Of a stretch of DNA of 64,000 nt, positions 7,870-16,391 are shown in pieces. Source of the DNA: Aeropyrum camini SY1 = JCM 12091 (GTDB taxonomy: Archaea > Thermoproteota > Thermoprotei_A > Sulfolobales > Acidilobaceae); assembly GCF_000591035.1 (NCBI RefSeq), contig NC_022521.1, forward strand, positions 1,302,001-1,366,000, given 5' to 3'. Both the position numbers and the translations under genes were made by a program. Positions within the stretch are counted from its first letter, which is position 1, and every line of letters begins with the position of its first letter. The notes beneath the pieces are model-generated. The model was not told the origin of the DNA, searched no databases, and saw nothing but the letters and a program-made list of their open reading frames with translations.

Positions 7870-9339
7870 CTATCTCTCGAGGTTAAGTCCTTTAAACCTC
7901 AAGTTCTCCAGCTCTCTGCGACCAGAGTTGAGGATGTCAACGTTAGCCACAGCGAAAAGCGCCGGCACCCCCCGCTGGAGCCTGGCAAGGCTTAATACGG
8001 GGCCTCCCGAGGCTAGGACGGAGTTTAGGGTGTAGAGCTTGAGGGTCTCCCTGGGCGTGAGGGACTCGCTTTCCCTGCAGAGCCTCGAGCTGCATAAGCC
8101 TATCGCGGCCTTGAAAGTCTCAGCGGGGTCGTAAGTCTCTACTGGAGCGTCGGTCGATATCGCGAGCTTTACGCCGGCTTTGAGCATTGAGGCGAAGGGA
8201 TAGGCTGCATGAAGCATGTCAGCCCCCACCCTGCTCTCCAGCCACCAGTCGCTAACCCTGAACATAGGCTGCACAACAGTCCACACGCGAAGGCTGGCTA
8301 GCCTCTCTATCTGGCTGGGCCAGGCTAGGCTAGCGTGCTCTACCCTAAGCATCCCCGGCTCTACACCCCTGGAAACAGCCCTGCTGAAACCCTCCAGGAC
8401 CTCGTCCAGCGCGGCATCGCCTATAGCGTGAACCGCTGTTGCAAGACCCAGTGAGCTGTTGGATACTGCAGCCTCCTCTATATCACCGCTGGAGAGTAGT
8501 TTCAAGCCTCGCCACCCATCACGCTCTCCCGAGATGTAGGGGTTTCTCAGGTAGGCGGTTCGCCCCCCAAGGCTCCCGTCGGCGAAAAGCTTCACCCCCA
8601 CAACACCCCATTTCACACCCTCCCTTCTAGCCGGCGGATTTACACCGCGCCTCAGATAGCACGCCACCCTAACCTCCAGTGTATCGCCAACCCTAGATAG
8701 GGCGAGGACCTCATCCTCGCTGCACGCCATTGAAGAGACCCCAAACACCCCTACCGAGGCTAGCGCTGCGGCCGCGTCCCTAAGGAGCTCCTCGTTATTG
8801 AACGTCTTCATGGCTACGGATACTGCGTATGAGACGGCGTCCTCGAGGAGAAGGCCCCTCTCTTTATCGACAAGATTGGGGTAGAGCTTGTCGATCCCCG
8901 TCTCCCTGATGAAGGCGGAGTTTGCGACGGCTACATGCCCACAAATCCTAACAGCGAGGGCAGGCTTATCACCTAGATAAGAATCCAAAACCCTCCTATC
9001 AAGGCTAGACCCCGGCTGGAACTCCTCCTCGTTCCACCCTCTGCCCACCGCTATGGGCGAACCGGCCGCTGCTAGCCTCTTGGCAACCTCCTCCGGGGAA
9101 GCGGCTCCCTTTAGGTTGACTATCCTGAAGCTAGCCCCTAAGGAGCGCATGTGCAGGTGGGCATCGACCAGCGGAGGTAGGAGGACCCCCTCGAGAGACA
9201 TTTTCTTCCCCACAGAAACCTGGGGTTCACCCCTGCTAACAGTCTCCACACGCCCGTTTTCCACGAGAACATAGTCCCCCATGTAATCACCTTCATGAGA
9301 GTAGACCGCGCTTGCCGAGACTATAACAGACCGGGCCAT
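7870..9339 (-). CDS. Amidohydrolase family 3 (YtcJ-like) protein
   Basis: This is a predicted metal-dependent amidohydrolase of 489 residues. It carries the N-terminal H-x-H metal pair (DAHLHMRS, about 60-67), the YtcJ-type segment KLFADGSLGGRTAYL (about 250-264) and the late STDAPVETYDP motif with the metal Asp (about 397-407). Members of this family act on N-substituted amides and related compounds, but most have no assigned substrate. ATG 9339 is preceded by GGGTGAGG as a ribosome binding site. It stands alone, followed by the possible RNA at 7.7 kb. Confidence 0.85.
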   Translation of the reverse strand: MARSVIVSASAVYSHEGDYMGDYVLVENGRVETVSRGEPQVSVGKKMSLEGVLLPPLVDAHLHMRSLGASFRIVNLKGAASPEEVAKRLAAAGSPIAVGRGWNEEEFQPGSSLDRRVLDSYLGDKPALAVRICGHVAVANSAFIRETGIDKLYPNLVDKERGLLLEDAVSYAVSVAMKTFNNEELLRDAAAALASVGVFGVSSMACSEDEVLALSRVGDTLEVRVACYLRRGVNPPARREGVKWGVVGVKLFADGSLGGRTAYLRNPYISGERDGWRGLKLLSSGDIEEAAVSNSSLGLATAVHAIGDAALDEVLEGFSRAVSRGVEPGMLRVEHASLAWPSQIERLASLRVWTVVQPMFRVSDWWLESRVGADMLHAAYPFASMLKAGVKLAISTDAPVETYDPAETFKAAIGLCSSRLCRESESLTPRETLKLYTLNSVLASGGPVLSLARLQRGVPALFAVANVDILNSGRRELENLRFKGLNLER

Positions 9340-9575
9340 TAATAAGCCTCACCCACTATAGCAATAATTGGTCTACAAAGCTGAATTGTTTCTCCACCCT
9401 AGACAGGCCCGTGGATTTGTATGTGATTCCCAGAGGCTAATGCTGGGGACACTGGCCAGGAGCTGGAGTAGAGTCTATGTCACCCGTGGCGAGGATGGAG
9501 TTTAATAGACCTCTCAGTATTATCCAGTGAAATTTTTAGGATTATATACATTCTCCTTACCCTACTTTATTAACT

Positions 9576-9596
9576 ATAGAACATTCTATTATAGAA
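9576..9596. promoter_or_regulatory. Alternating inverted repeats upstream of the cstA operon
   Basis: ATAGAA-CA-TTCTAT-T-ATAGAA gives three half-sites in alternating orientation within 21 bp. They lie downstream of a TATA-like ATTATATAC (9541-9549) and upstream of the small membrane gene that precedes cstA, so they would overlap or follow the transcription start. The layout suggests an operator bound by a dimer. Confidence 0.45.
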
Positions 9597-9635
9597 ACTT
9601 AGAGCAGCATTACCCACTATGTGGGGGTGGGTTTA

Positions 9636-9857
9636 GTGGAGCCGAAGCAGGCAGCAGGTGCTCTCCTCACCGCTGTCGGAGTGCTGCTGATACTCTATGC
9701 TATATACTCGGGTTTTGTGAACGAGACGATAGGGTCTACGGAGAAGTTCTCCGCGGACGCTGCCGCCCTGATACTTGGATGGTTCGCCGTGTTGATAGGC
9801 CCTGCTCTCCTCTTCGGCGAGACGCCAGCAGCTGTTAAGAAGGCGGCGGGGAGGTGA
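9636..9857 (+). CDS. Small two-helix membrane protein preceding cstA
   Basis: The product is 73 residues from GTG 9636, which has GGGGGTGG five bases upstream. An in-frame GTG at 9621 is possible but lies before this ribosome binding site. Two hydrophobic segments (AGALLTAVGVLLILYAIYS; ALILGWFAVLIGPALLF) flank a short polar loop. It ends six bases before cstA and is presumably co-transcribed with it. It may be an accessory subunit of the CstA transporter, like the small proteins that accompany some bacterial cstA genes, but I cannot assign it to a named family. Confidence 0.7.
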   Translation: MEPKQAAGALLTAVGVLLILYAIYSGFVNETIGSTEKFSADAAALILGWFAVLIGPALLFGETPAAVKKAAGR

Positions 9858-9863
9858 TTTGCT

Positions 9864-11675
9864 GTGAGTATGCCTATACTAATCCTGGTAGCTATTATAC
9901 TGGCGATATATGCTGTGGCCTACCTTTTCTACGGTAGGAATATACTCCAGGAGAAGGTCGTTAGGGCGTCCCCAGAGAGGGAAACACCAGCTATAGCGAA
10001 GTTCGACGGGGTAGACTACGTACCCGCCCACAGGTTCGTCCTCTTCGGCCACCATTTCGCCAGCATAGCTATGGCCGGACCTATAGTCGGCCCGGCCATA
10101 GCTATGGCCTACGGCTGGCTTCTCCCCCTAGTCTGGGTTCTCTTCGGCAACGTCTTCATGGGGGCCGTCCACGACTACCTATCCCTAATGGCGAGCGTGA
10201 GGTACGGGGGCATCTCTATAGTTAGCGTTGGCGAGAATCTGATGGGGAGAAGGGCTAGGTACCTCTTCTTGATATACGTGTTGTTCACGCTGATACTAGT
10301 CTACGCTGCCTTCGCAAGCATAGCAGCATCGCTCTTCGCTAGAGACCCGAGGGTTGCAACGCTATCTATACTCTTCATGCCCTTAGCCCTACTGCTAGGC
10401 ATCATGATGTATAGGATGGGCCTTGGTATGGGGCCGTCAACAGCTATAACAATTGTTCTAGTCGTCGCCGCGTTCATATATTCCTACAACCACGGCGTGG
10501 TGATCGGCACCTTCGACCCGAGCCTCCCACCCGGAGAAGGAGGCTGGGTAGCCTATCACAGGTGGGTCATAATACTGGGGCTCTACGCGCTCCTCGCGGC
10601 TAGCCTGCCAGTATGGTATCTACTGCAGCCTAGGGACTATCTAAACGCCTACATACTCTGGGCTGGCCTAGGTCTGGCTGCGATAGCAGCCATACTACTC
10701 GGAACACAGAGCCTCAAAGGGCCGGCGTACACATCCTTCCAGCCCAACATAATAGCTGGCCAGCCAACACCGTTCTGGCCGGCCATACCGCTCATAATAG
10801 CCTGCGGCTCCCTAAGCGGGTTCCACAGCCTAGTTGCCTCGGGCACGACGAGCAAGCAGCTAGCAAGCGAGCTTGACGCCCTCTTCGTAGGCTACGGTGC
10901 AATGCTCCTCGAGGGAGCCCTCTCCGGCCTGGCCGTTATAATACCGATATCCTTCGCGTGGAACGCCCCAGAGCTTATACAGAAGGGCGTTATAGAGAAC
11001 AACATGCTGGAGCTCGCTGCTGTACCGAGATACGCGGTGGGCTACGGCTACACGCTTGCGAAGACGTTCGAGATGTTCGGAGTGGGCTTCGACACGGGAT
11101 ACAGCTTCTTCACCCTGTTCGCAAGCCTCATGCTCTCCATGTACGTCCTCACCACCCTCGACACGGGTACAAGGCTTGCCAGGTTCGCCTGGCAGGAGCT
11201 ATTCGACTGGCTTGCTAACGTTGATAAGAACCTATACTCCATAATCACCAACAAGTGGGTGGCTAGCCTAGTAGTGGTGATAATAGGCAGCGCTATGGCG
11301 TACCCGGTTCTCGAGATAGGCACTGGATACAGGGCAGCATATAACGTAGTCTGGCCTGCCTTCGCCGGAGCAAACCAGATGCTCGCCGCCATAGCCCTAC
11401 TGACAAGTGCCCTCTGGGTCTACGGCGTGCTAAACGTGAGGGGCGGGACAGGACTGCTGATACTACTGCCTTCCCTATTCCTCTGGGTAACAGTGACTGC
11501 GGGACTGGCGTGGTGGCTCCTTGTGGTACTGCCAGTACTGCCTGTTATACAGCAGGTGGGCGCAGGCTCCATGATACTATTCACCCTACTGCTCAGCCTG
11601 CTGCTGTTCGCCCTGTTCGTGATCAACTTTAACAGGCTCAGCGGCCAGGCTGCTGCGACGCAGCAGCAGGCATAA
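9864..11675 (+). CDS. cstA: Carbon starvation protein A (CstA) family transporter
   Basis: This is a large membrane protein (603 aa, many helices) of the CstA/BtsT family, which in bacteria imports pyruvate and peptides, often during starvation. Family-typical segments are visible, for example DYLSLMASVRYGG (about 107-119), GFHSLVASGTTSKQL and the C-terminal region with VWPAFAGANQMLAA. The GTG start is preceded by a near-perfect ribosome binding site (GGAGGTGAT) that overlaps the stop of the small upstream gene, indicating an operon. The substrate here is an inference from bacterial relatives. Confidence 0.9.
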   Translation: MSMPILILVAIILAIYAVAYLFYGRNILQEKVVRASPERETPAIAKFDGVDYVPAHRFVLFGHHFASIAMAGPIVGPAIAMAYGWLLPLVWVLFGNVFMGAVHDYLSLMASVRYGGISIVSVGENLMGRRARYLFLIYVLFTLILVYAAFASIAASLFARDPRVATLSILFMPLALLLGIMMYRMGLGMGPSTAITIVLVVAAFIYSYNHGVVIGTFDPSLPPGEGGWVAYHRWVIILGLYALLAASLPVWYLLQPRDYLNAYILWAGLGLAAIAAILLGTQSLKGPAYTSFQPNIIAGQPTPFWPAIPLIIACGSLSGFHSLVASGTTSKQLASELDALFVGYGAMLLEGALSGLAVIIPISFAWNAPELIQKGVIENNMLELAAVPRYAVGYGYTLAKTFEMFGVGFDTGYSFFTLFASLMLSMYVLTTLDTGTRLARFAWQELFDWLANVDKNLYSIITNKWVASLVVVIIGSAMAYPVLEIGTGYRAAYNVVWPAFAGANQMLAAIALLTSALWVYGVLNVRGGTGLLILLPSLFLWVTVTAGLAWWLLVVLPVLPVIQQVGAGSMILFTLLLSLLLFALFVINFNRLSGQAAATQQQA

Positions 11676-11690
11676 TTCTTTACCCGCCAC

Positions 11691-11700
11691 TACTCTTTTT
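11691..11700 (+). terminator. Oligo-T terminator candidate after cstA
   Basis: CTCTTTTTC on the coding strand lies 20 bases behind the cstA stop. Oligo-U runs are the usual archaeal termination signal. The next gene at 11744 has its own TATA box, which supports a transcript boundary here. Confidence 0.4.
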
Positions 11701-11743
11701 CACCCTGCATCAACACACTTTTTAACTAATGGGATGACAAGTC

Positions 11744-12052
11744 ATGCCTGTATCCCTCGTACAGGCTGTCTATAAGCTTTCGGAAGTGCTTAAAGGCATG
11801 TTCCACGAGCTGGCAATAACCCTAAGGGCTATGATGTCTGGCCATGCTATTGATACTCTGCAGATGGAGCTTGAGGAGCTTGAAAACGTCTTCGCCACAG
11901 TCATAATAGGTAGCCTGGCTGGAATGCCCCTAGCGCCGCTGGGCCTTGCGGTAGAGCTGGCTGCTCATATGGAGGAGGAGATAGCTGTTATGGTTGAGAA
12001 ACACGCCAAGTATAGAGACGGGTTAGCGGCTTATGCGAGCCTAGGAGGATAG
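11744..12052 (+). CDS. Small helical protein upstream of a Get3/ArsA-like ATPase
   Basis: This is an unrecognised 102-residue protein, mostly helical. Residues 1-50 form amphipathic helices with an acidic stretch (MELEELENV). Residues 51-75 are hydrophobic (ATVIIGSLAGMPLAPLGLAV), long enough for a membrane segment or a buried helical hairpin. ATG 11744 lies about 21 nt behind TTTTTAAC, so the mRNA is probably leaderless. The Get3-like ATPase follows after 6 nt, suggesting the two act together. It is not a known Get or Tat component that I can name. Confidence 0.75.
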   Translation: MPVSLVQAVYKLSEVLKGMFHELAITLRAMMSGHAIDTLQMELEELENVFATVIIGSLAGMPLAPLGLAVELAAHMEEEIAVMVEKHAKYRDGLAAYASLGG

Positions 12053-12058
12053 AGAGCC

Positions 12059-13051
12059 GTGGGCGGTGTTGGTTTAGGAGGGCTGGTGGAGAAGGCCATA
12101 CCCGCTATCACTGGCAGCGAGGGTCCGCATGTGGTTTTTGTAACTGGCAAAGGGGGTGTGGGGAAAACTACGGTCAGCATACTGTTGGCAACCCTCTTAT
12201 CGAGGCTAGGCGAGACACTAGTCATCAGCCTAGACCAGGCTAAGCATCTTCAGGAGTATCTAGGGCTGGAGGAGGTTAACAGGGTTTACAACGTTAGAGG
12301 GAGCCTATACGCCATGCAGTTCGACACAGGCGGGGATATCGACAAACTCAGCTCCGAGTACATGACGCTGATGAAGCGTATCATGCCGGGCCTGAAGGTT
12401 CTAAACCTAGAAAGCACTGTGGAGATAGTCAAGAACGCGCCAGGCCTAGAAGAGGAGGTGTATCTCAGGAAAGTACTGGAGCTCTACAGCGACACGAGGT
12501 TTAGGTATGTGGTTGTAGACACGCCTCCAACCGGGCTGACGCTCAGGATACTTGGTCTACCCAGGCTCTACACATTCTGGATCGAGAGCCTGATAGGGAT
12601 CAGGGAGAGGATAGTCAGTTTAAGGTATGTCATAGCGAGGAGCATAGGGCGGGAGCCGGAGGTGGACGATCCTGTGCTCGACAGGCTGAGAGAGTTGAAA
12701 GAGAGGTATTCAAGGCTATCGAGGGATCTGGGTAACAGGGAGAGGACCTCGTTCGCCATAGTCGCGACTCCAGAGCCGCTCCCCGTCTACGAGGCCCGCA
12801 AGACGGTGGAGTTCCTCGAGAGCATGGGTGCTAAGCCGTCCATAATAGTCGTCAACAGGATACTCCCCGCTGACATAGCCTCGCGCCTAGGCGTCCAAGA
12901 GATCCAGTCTAAAGCTTTAAACGAGATTAGGTCTGGAGTGTGTAGGAAGCCCTGCGTGCTTGTAGAAATACCCATGGTGGAGACTGTGCCAAGCTCCCTC
13001 GAGGCTGTGGTAAACCTGGTGGAGAGGTCGAAGGGCGCCGTGCTCGAATAA
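12059..13051 (+). CDS. Get3/ArsA-family ATPase
   Basis: This is a SIMIBI-class ATPase of 330 residues. The deviant Walker A GKGGVGKTT (about 30-38) has the intermonomer lysine typical of Get3 and ArsA. A switch I Asp (LDQAKHL) and the switch II/Walker B region DTPPTGLTLRILGLP match Get3 better than bacterial single-domain ArsA. Conserved Cys pairs for metal binding are not apparent, although CRKPC occurs near the C-terminus. Archaeal Get3 binds tail-anchored membrane proteins, so such a role is inferred. GTG start with GGAGGAT upstream. It follows the small helical protein and converges on alaS. Confidence 0.85.
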   Translation: MGGVGLGGLVEKAIPAITGSEGPHVVFVTGKGGVGKTTVSILLATLLSRLGETLVISLDQAKHLQEYLGLEEVNRVYNVRGSLYAMQFDTGGDIDKLSSEYMTLMKRIMPGLKVLNLESTVEIVKNAPGLEEEVYLRKVLELYSDTRFRYVVVDTPPTGLTLRILGLPRLYTFWIESLIGIRERIVSLRYVIARSIGREPEVDDPVLDRLRELKERYSRLSRDLGNRERTSFAIVATPEPLPVYEARKTVEFLESMGAKPSIIVVNRILPADIASRLGVQEIQSKALNEIRSGVCRKPCVLVEIPMVETVPSSLEAVVNLVERSKGAVLE

Positions 13052-13067
13052 GGTAGTGCATACAAGT

Positions 13068-15770
13068 CTACAGTTTCTTCTCAATCGCCTCGGCCAGCAG
13101 CTTCTCCAGCTCGGCCGCGGAAAGCCTTCCCTCCACTCTCATGCTTGCATAGCTACCTCTCCCCCCTCCGCGGCCTCTAACCCTCTCTAAAACCGATTTT
13201 ACCACCGCACCCAGGTCGACTTTCTCCGCGGCCGTAGAGCCCGCAGCCATCTCGACCTGAGTGTAGCCTTCACCCTCTATAACGAGAGCTGCTATGAGGT
13301 CCTCATGCCTTGAGGTCAGCTTCCTAAGTATATCCTGGACAGTCCTTCTGTCCCTCTCGATCGACTCCACGGCAAGTATCTTAACCCCCTGGACCTCTTT
13401 GGCTCTGGATGCATACGCCTCTTCAACCATCTTAACCCAATACTCCCTATACCTCTTGAGGTCCGCCCTAGCCTCCTCGAGGCTGGCTAAGAGCCCCCTA
13501 ACTCTAGCCTCCTCCTGCCCCCGGGATGCTTTTACGGCGTCTCCAATGCGGGCTAGCCTCTCCTCCAGCTCCCGCGCGTACATAGCAACCCTATCACCAG
13601 CCACATACTCTAGCCTGACGACGCCGTCCTGTATTCTAGAGTGGGATACGATCTTGAAACCTCCTATCTCCCCAGTGTTTCTGACGTGCGTTCCAAAACA
13701 GGCCTCTACATCCCAGTCCTCCACGAAAACCAGTCTAAGCTTCTTCTCCATGGGAACCCCGCCCTGGTATATCGTGAACCCGTACCTCTCCTCCGCGACG
13801 TTCTTATCCACAAGCTCCTCCCAAACTCTGCGCCTCTCCCTTATAACCTGGTTCACAACGTTCTCCAGCTTCTCTATGTCAACCCGTGTCAGAGGTTTGT
13901 GGTGTGTTATATCGAGCCTACCCTTCTCCTCGGTCTTCTCTGCCCCAGCCTGCCATGCATGGCGGCCTAATACCCTCCTAGCCGCGGCTATAAGAACATG
14001 GGTTACCGTGTGATGCCTCATTATGGCGTAGCGCCTCTCCCAGTCAATCTCCATCTCAACCTCGTCACCCGGCTCAGCGGAAATATCCCTCTCGGCGACA
14101 TGGACTATAGCATCTCCCACCTTCTGGACGTCTACTATCCTGTACTGCTGGTTGTTAACTCTCACTAGCCCTGTATCATGTATCTGCCCCCCACCGGTGG
14201 GGTAGAAAATCGTGGAGTCTGTTACGAGGTAGCGGCCCCTGACGCCGAGAACCCTCGCCTTCCACGACCTAGCGTAGGGGTCCTCGTGGAACACCCTTCT
14301 CGTCTCGCCAAACCCGCTAGCCCACTCCACCACATCCCTAGGGAGTTTCGCCTCCTCGAAGCCATACCCCCTCACCTTCTCAGGACCTCTGTGCCTCGCC
14401 GCCACTAGCGAGTAGAAGTTGTGGGGAACCTCAACCACTACCCCCCGGCTTGACGCTATCTCGGCTGCTATCTCGGGCGGTATGCCCATGCTGTCGTACA
14501 GTCTTACTAGGTCGTCTACACCCAGCTTCCTCTTCCTCTTTATCTCCCTCTCCACCACGCTCCTGGCCCTCCTCAGGACCTCGCGGAACCTCTCCTCCTC
14601 AAGGGACACAGCGTCGAGTATATAGTCCAGGTTCTCTCTAAGCTGTGGGAAGTCTCTCATCCAGAACTTAACCTGCCTCTCTACAAGGTCGACCAGCGGG
14701 GCCTCGGCGTTCAGTAGTGATAGCTGTCTTAGCGCCCTCCTAACGACAAGCCTGGCTAAATAGCCCTCGCCGGAGTTGCTCGGCACTATGCCGTCTCCAA
14801 GCATGAGTGCTATTGTCTTGGTGTGGTCCAGCACGCTATAGAGCCTCGCCTCCCTGGTGAGGATAGTCTTAACAGCGTCTGTGTCAAGGCCTGTGGCGGA
14901 GGCCACCCTATGGTAGTAGCTTCTCAGGCTCTCGGGATCCTCAGGATCTAGGAAGCCTGCAACCCGAAATGCAGCCCACATAACGCTGTCATCGGGCTTG
15001 TCGACGCCGAGCATGCTCCTAAAGTCGTCAACAAGCCTGCCGTATATGGCATGGAAGGCAGTCGGAGTCTTCTGGGTGAACCACGCTAGCCTCTCAACCC
15101 CATAACCCGTGTCAACTATCTTTAGCGGTATCTCCTCATACCTCCCGTCCACAACCCTATACTTCATGAACACCAGCGTGGCTAGCTCGAGCCCTCCGAC
15201 AGCCACCTCGAAGCTCGGCCCCGCGTTACCGCCGCCCTCCCACCATGACTCCTTAAACACTATAAGCTCCGGAGGTATGCCGAGTACTTGTGTGAAGAAC
15301 TCAAAGGCGAGCCTCACCGTATCCTCCTTCCAGTAAACCTGCTTATCGGGGTAGTTGAATGCGTGGTGTGCAGCCATCTCGAAGGAGGTCAGGTGCCGCC
15401 CTATAGTTATCCCAACATTGTCGATATCCTCAAGCCTTATGCTAGGCTGGCTTATGACCAGGGGGTTCGCGGGAGGGGGCACCAGGCCGCTTGTAACGTG
15501 GGGCTGGAACACCACAATGCTGGCTATAGTTAGGTAGAGGTCCTCCCTCCACCTAGCAACCACGGGCCTTGGGGGAACCCTCGTGTGGCCATGCTTCTCG
15601 AAGAAGCTAAGGAAAGCCTCACGAGCCTCCCCCACACTCATGCCAGGTACAGACTTGACCCTGTCGAACCAGTATTCAACGCAGGGCGCGTCCTGCGGCT
15701 CGCTAAACTCCGGATTTAGAGTCCAGAACGCCTCTCTACACCTAGAGCCCTCCTTCCTAAGGAAGCCCAT
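13068..15770 (-). CDS. alaS: Alanyl-tRNA synthetase (archaeal type)
   Basis: This enzyme charges tRNA-Ala with alanine. It is about 900 residues and contains the class II catalytic domain with long blocks identical in kind to Sulfolobus AlaRS (for example PSIRLEDIDNVGIT and WWEGGGNAGP). The editing domain has zinc-type motifs HHTVTH (about residue 580) and CFGTH (about 690), and a C-terminal oligomerisation domain follows. The listed start is the first ATG, but the conserved archaeal N-terminus continues upstream in frame, as described in the entry at 15816. It closes the secE-spt5-L11-L1-L10-L12 cluster, 230 bp behind the L12 gene, with its own AT-rich promoter region. Confidence 0.96.
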   Translation of the reverse strand: MGFLRKEGSRCREAFWTLNPEFSEPQDAPCVEYWFDRVKSVPGMSVGEAREAFLSFFEKHGHTRVPPRPVVARWREDLYLTIASIVVFQPHVTSGLVPPPANPLVISQPSIRLEDIDNVGITIGRHLTSFEMAAHHAFNYPDKQVYWKEDTVRLAFEFFTQVLGIPPELIVFKESWWEGGGNAGPSFEVAVGGLELATLVFMKYRVVDGRYEEIPLKIVDTGYGVERLAWFTQKTPTAFHAIYGRLVDDFRSMLGVDKPDDSVMWAAFRVAGFLDPEDPESLRSYYHRVASATGLDTDAVKTILTREARLYSVLDHTKTIALMLGDGIVPSNSGEGYLARLVVRRALRQLSLLNAEAPLVDLVERQVKFWMRDFPQLRENLDYILDAVSLEEERFREVLRRARSVVEREIKRKRKLGVDDLVRLYDSMGIPPEIAAEIASSRGVVVEVPHNFYSLVAARHRGPEKVRGYGFEEAKLPRDVVEWASGFGETRRVFHEDPYARSWKARVLGVRGRYLVTDSTIFYPTGGGQIHDTGLVRVNNQQYRIVDVQKVGDAIVHVAERDISAEPGDEVEMEIDWERRYAIMRHHTVTHVLIAAARRVLGRHAWQAGAEKTEEKGRLDITHHKPLTRVDIEKLENVVNQVIRERRRVWEELVDKNVAEERYGFTIYQGGVPMEKKLRLVFVEDWDVEACFGTHVRNTGEIGGFKIVSHSRIQDGVVRLEYVAGDRVAMYARELEERLARIGDAVKASRGQEEARVRGLLASLEEARADLKRYREYWVKMVEEAYASRAKEVQGVKILAVESIERDRRTVQDILRKLTSRHEDLIAALVIEGEGYTQVEMAAGSTAAEKVDLGAVVKSVLERVRGRGGGRGSYASMRVEGRLSAAELEKLLAEAIEKKL

Positions 15771-15815
15771 TTCCCTAAAGAACTCTAGCTGATACTCTGA
15801 AGGGTCTACACTAAC

Positions 15816-15831
15816 CAGGCCTCTGCACCCC
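15816..15831 (-). promoter_or_regulatory. alaS: Ribosome binding site and probable CTG start of alaS
   Basis: Upstream of the first ATG (15770) the alaS frame stays open and encodes VSVDPSEYQLEFFRE, which matches the N-terminus of archaeal AlaRS (Sulfolobus has EEEYRLNFF at this place). No ATG, GTG or TTG exists in this extension. The only near-cognate codon placed correctly is CTG at 15818-15816, seven bases behind GGGGTG (15831-15826). This would give a 916-residue enzyme. Confidence 0.6.
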
Positions 15832-16002
15832 TTGAATCATAAGAACGTAGTGCGAGAGGGCTAAATTTGTCTTAATTATCAGCCGAACATGGATCGCAAC
15901 GTTGGACTAGCCAAAACATGGGAGAGCTGGGGGGAAAAGCTGTGCCAAGGGGCTTTGGATGGGGAGTGGTGGATTCGGCTGTCAAGCGTGTTGCCGGTTT
16001 CC

Positions 16003-16338
16003 TTAGAAGCCGAACATGCCTGAGAGGCCGGAGAGGTCGACCTCTTCCTCCTTCTTCTCCTCTTCCTCCTCTTTCTTCTCCTCCTCGGCCTTCTCTTCTG
16101 CTGCTGGTGCTGCCGCCGGGGCGGCCGCCGCGGCTGCTACTGGGGCTGCCACGGCCTGCTTCAGCACTTCCTCCAGGTTCACCTCCTCCAGGCTGGCTAC
16201 CAGCATCTTTATCTTAGCCTCGTCTACCTGTAGCCCTATTGCTTCGGCTGCTTTCTTGAGTGTCTCCTCATCTATTTTACCGCCCGCGTAGTAGATGGCT
16301 AGGGCGAGGTGTATATACGCCTTCCCCTCCTGGGCCAT
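16003..16338 (-). CDS. rpl12: Ribosomal protein P1/L12 (archaeal)
   Basis: This is a stalk protein of the large subunit, 111 residues. It has an N-terminal helical dimerisation domain, an Ala-rich hinge (about 65-85), a Lys/Glu-rich segment and a terminal SGLSGMFGF tail that recruits translation factors. ATG 16338 is preceded by GGGTGAT. It is the last ribosomal gene of the cluster. The charged tail is encoded by DNA identical over 85 bp to that of L10. Confidence 0.97.
   Translation of the reverse strand: MAQEGKAYIHLALAIYYAGGKIDEETLKKAAEAIGLQVDEAKIKMLVASLEEVNLEEVLKQAVAAPVAAAAAAPAAAPAAEEKAEEEKKEEEEEKKEEEVDLSGLSGMFGF
16043..16127. repeat. 85-bp perfect direct repeat, copy in L12
   Basis: This is identical base for base to 16435-16519 in the L10 gene. 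It encodes the Ala-rich to Lys/Glu-rich hinge and tail shared by both stalk proteins. Identity at synonymous positions points to recent gene conversion or duplication. Confidence 0.9.
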
Positions 16339-16391
16339 GTCGTATCACCCTAATCCTCTCCCGAAAGTCTCCTATTCGCCCTAATAAGGGT

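Noticed and set aside
13294-14013. 239-residue plus-strand frame inside alaS
   Set aside because: Ser/Leu-rich antisense shadow of AlaRS codons without any motif.
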